A stretch of DNA of 28,837 nucleotides from a virus: the IMG/VR virus record IMGVR_UViG_3300010367_000065, positions 1 to 28,837 of that record; one strand, given 5' to 3'. Positions within the stretch are counted from its first letter, which is position 1, and each line of letters starts with the position of its first letter. Of the stretch, positions 27,035 to 28,837 are shown piece after piece. The position numbers and the translations under genes are program-made. The notes under the pieces were generated by a model. That model did no database searches and had not been told where the DNA came from. It saw only the letters and a list, made by a program, of their open reading frames with translations.

Positions 27035-28615
27035 CTAGCGGATCTTGAACGTGCCCGGGTCGTACTCGGGTTCTGGGAGGTGGTCGAACGCCCACAGGGC
27101 GAGCGCGGTTGAGGTGAGCTCCACGATCGGCTCGTCACGGACAGCGAACACACGGCCACCGCCCCGGCCGGCGTCACGCCAACCGGCGCCGGCGACAGAC
27201 TCGAGATACTGCGGGTGCCCCTCATGCCACAGCGTCGGCTTCGGCTGACGGTGCTCGTCGACGGCCGTCGTCTCGTCGTACCACCGGTTGCACGCACCGG
27301 CGTAGTCGATCGAGTTGACCTTGAGCAGCTCGAACCCCGCCGTGTGGATCTGGTCGGCGACGTCGCGCGTCACCGTCGTGTCGTTGACCGCGATGTGCGG
27401 GTAGAGGTTCAGGCCACGCTCGAGGATGCCGATCGCCTCCGATGCGACCCAGGTCGTACCCGGCTTCGACTTGATGATCGTCGACCGGGCGACACCCTGC
27501 TCGTCGCGCCACACCGCCGAGATCGCGCCGCGGCGCTTCTCCGGGTCGAGGTCGAACGCCAGCCCCACCGCGATGTCCGACCCGACCGGGATCCCCGCCG
27601 ACGTCTTGAGACCGCGCGCCATGACCGGCGCCGCCACCAACGGGATCCGCGACACGTCGAGCACGGTGTGGTTGCCGTACGCCCGCAGGAACCCGTCCCG
27701 GCCCTCGCCCTCCGGCTCCTGAGCGTTCGCGAGCTCGTCCCGTAGGAACTGGATCATGTCGAGGTCGTACGAGCGTGGGTGGTGCGCTGCGATCAGCTCG
27801 ACGAGCGCCTCGTCGGACAACTCTTCGACCTTCACCCCGCCGACGACCTCCGGCACCGAGAACTCGATGTAGAACTTGCCGCGGTTCCGGCCCGACTTCA
27901 CCGCTTCGCGGCCCTGCCGGCGCATCGCGTTGTAGTACGCCGACGCCGACGTGCCCGCCGTGGAGAACCGCCAGAACTGCAGGTTGTTCGTGAGCATCAT
28001 CGGCCGGATCGCCTGGTCGAGCGAGTGACCCTGCGCGGCGTCGATCTTCCAGACCTCGTCCGCACCGATCAGGTCGTGCTCGTCGCCGTGGTTCGCGTCG
28101 TCCTTTGGGGAGAACGGCTCGAGGATCGACTTCGACTTGACCCACGTCAGCCGCTCCCGGCCCACGCTCTCGCGTTTCCGGACCCGGTCGCCCATGTACG
28201 AATCCTCGATGACGTTCGCCAGGTCGAGCCAACGCTTCGTAGCGGCCTTCCCGGTCTGCGCCGTCATCGCGATCGACGCCCGCTGGATCAGCTCCGCCCG
28301 GTGCATCACGACCGGCTGAAACGTGACCGTCTTCGACCCCCGCCGCGGCAACGTCAGGTCACATGTGTCGTACGCCCACTCGCCAGGGTTCGGGTCACCC
28401 GCCGCCTCGGACTGGACCTCGAGCGCGACGTCCCAGATGTACTCCTGCACCGGGAGCCGCTTGAGGCCGAGCAGCTTCGCGATTTTCCGGACCTGCGGGC
28501 CGAACGTCTCCCGCTCAGGCGTTCTTGGTGTTGCGTAGCGCGGGGCCGGACCCCACGATGTCGGCCAGCTCACGGTCGAGGACATCTCCGTCGGCGTCGT
28601 CTCCGTCACCGTCAT
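27035..28615 (-). CDS. Terminase large subunit
   Basis: A 526-residue packaging motor. Residues about 20 to 60 (GPAPRYATPRTPERETFGPQ) are the usual terminase N-terminus. A Walker A-like LTLPRRGSKTVTF has Ser where Gly is usual before the Lys-Thr. Walker B is DLIGADEVWKID, followed by a motif III-like FSTAG. The C-terminal RNase H-type nuclease begins near IAVGLAFDLDPEKRRGAISA, with a second acidic strand at HIAVNDTTVTRDVADQI. ATG 28615 follows a G-rich ribosome site at good spacing; GTG 28624 and ATG 28585 are alternatives. The start lies within the 3' end of the small subunit gene. Confidence 0.88.
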   Translation of the reverse strand: MTVTETTPTEMSSTVSWPTSWGPAPRYATPRTPERETFGPQVRKIAKLLGLKRLPVQEYIWDVALEVQSEAAGDPNPGEWAYDTCDLTLPRRGSKTVTFQPVVMHRAELIQRASIAMTAQTGKAATKRWLDLANVIEDSYMGDRVRKRESVGRERLTWVKSKSILEPFSPKDDANHGDEHDLIGADEVWKIDAAQGHSLDQAIRPMMLTNNLQFWRFSTAGTSASAYYNAMRRQGREAVKSGRNRGKFYIEFSVPEVVGGVKVEELSDEALVELIAAHHPRSYDLDMIQFLRDELANAQEPEGEGRDGFLRAYGNHTVLDVSRIPLVAAPVMARGLKTSAGIPVGSDIAVGLAFDLDPEKRRGAISAVWRDEQGVARSTIIKSKPGTTWVASEAIGILERGLNLYPHIAVNDTTVTRDVADQIHTAGFELLKVNSIDYAGACNRWYDETTAVDEHRQPKPTLWHEGHPQYLESVAGAGWRDAGRGGGRVFAVRDEPIVELTSTALALWAFDHLPEPEYDPGTFKIR

Positions 28616-28837
28616 CGTCTGCACCCCCCACCGGCAGGGAGAAGTTCACCAGACCAAGCGCCCGCGACAACGCGAGCAGCTTCTGCGCCGCCGTCATGAA
28701 CGTCCGGAAGTCGTCGGCTCGCCAGGCGGCATCGGCCACACCCGCCATGCGCTCCGCCAGGGTCGCCACGACCGACGAATCGGGCACGGTGCCAGCCTGA
28801 CGAGCCTCCGCAAGCGACCGCGCCAACGCCGTCCCGA
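28515..28837 (-). CDS. Terminase small subunit (cut by the window end)
   Basis: The visible part is 107 residues, helical and Ala-rich: ALARSLAEARQAGTVPDSSV, VATLAERMAGVADAAWRADD, FRTFMTAAQKLLALSRALGL. An acidic tail (DDDGDGDDADGDVLD) and a short basic end follow. This helical core plus acidic tail upstream of terL is typical of actinophage small terminases, which recognise the packaging site. The frame is open to the window edge; a TTG at 28826 could start it, but continuation across a circular junction to GTG 46 is more natural. Its end overlaps terL by about 100 bp. Confidence 0.7.
   Translation of the reverse strand, partial: GTALARSLAEARQAGTVPDSSVVATLAERMAGVADAAWRADDFRTFMTAAQKLLALSRALGLVNFSLPVGGADDDGDGDDADGDVLDRELADIVGSGPALRNTKNA

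Noticed and set aside
1-28837. Insertion sequences or transposases
   Set aside because: No transposase motifs, no paired terminal repeats with target duplications, and no foreign-looking base composition were seen.

Overview
The window looks like the essentially complete genome of a small temperate siphovirus of a high-GC actinobacterium, read mostly from its minus strand. The host assignment rests on very high GC, frequent GTG starts, start-to-stop overlaps (ATGA/GTGA) at nearly every junction, near-leaderless promoters, an Lsr2-type DNA-binding domain, and an attP core matching the 3' half of an actinobacterial tRNA, probably tRNA-Arg. No host genes are visible. The small terminase reading frame stays open across the joined window ends, so the sequence is probably a closed circle cut inside that gene.

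Late region (minus strand, about 28.84 down to 12.9 kb): terminase small and large subunits, portal, prohead protease, HK97-fold major capsid protein with an unusual N-terminal hydrophobic helix, head-tail connector, tail terminator candidate, major tail protein, gp10-like protein, short tape measure, tail hub and minor tail proteins, a C1q-like fibre, two small membrane proteins, an endolysin fusing an M23 peptidase to a DNase I-like (EEP) domain, a holin, two tip or minor tail proteins, an alpha/beta hydrolase and a small acidic protein. A membrane-anchored coiled-coil protein follows, convergent with the integrase.

Switch region (12.35 to 10.7 kb): an XRE repressor and a tyrosine integrase run on the plus strand, overlapping by 4 bp. 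They diverge from a MerR-like excisionase/Cro-like gene. Two TTGACA promoters face each other, each with a near-identical operator in its spacer. The tRNA-like attP core lies inside the 3' end of the repressor gene, and both Rep and Int end in Val-Ala-Ala. This is the architecture of integration-dependent immunity described for mycobacteriophage BPs: the virion-form repressor carries a degradation tail, and integration replaces that tail.

Early region (minus strand, 10.9 to 0.29 kb): one tightly packed operon with a GIY-YIG nuclease, small membrane proteins, RecT, RusA, zinc-ribbon proteins, a gene pair joined by a predicted -1 frameshift (tail-assembly-chaperone-like but far from the tail genes), an Ala/Trp/Asp-repeat protein, a DNA-binding protein with two HTH modules plus an Lsr2-like domain, a winged-helix protein, an iteron cluster with a DnaA-box-like site (candidate replication origin), and an HNH/P-loop fusion. 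A hairpin terminator and a roughly 190-bp non-coding stretch then lead back to the small terminase gene.
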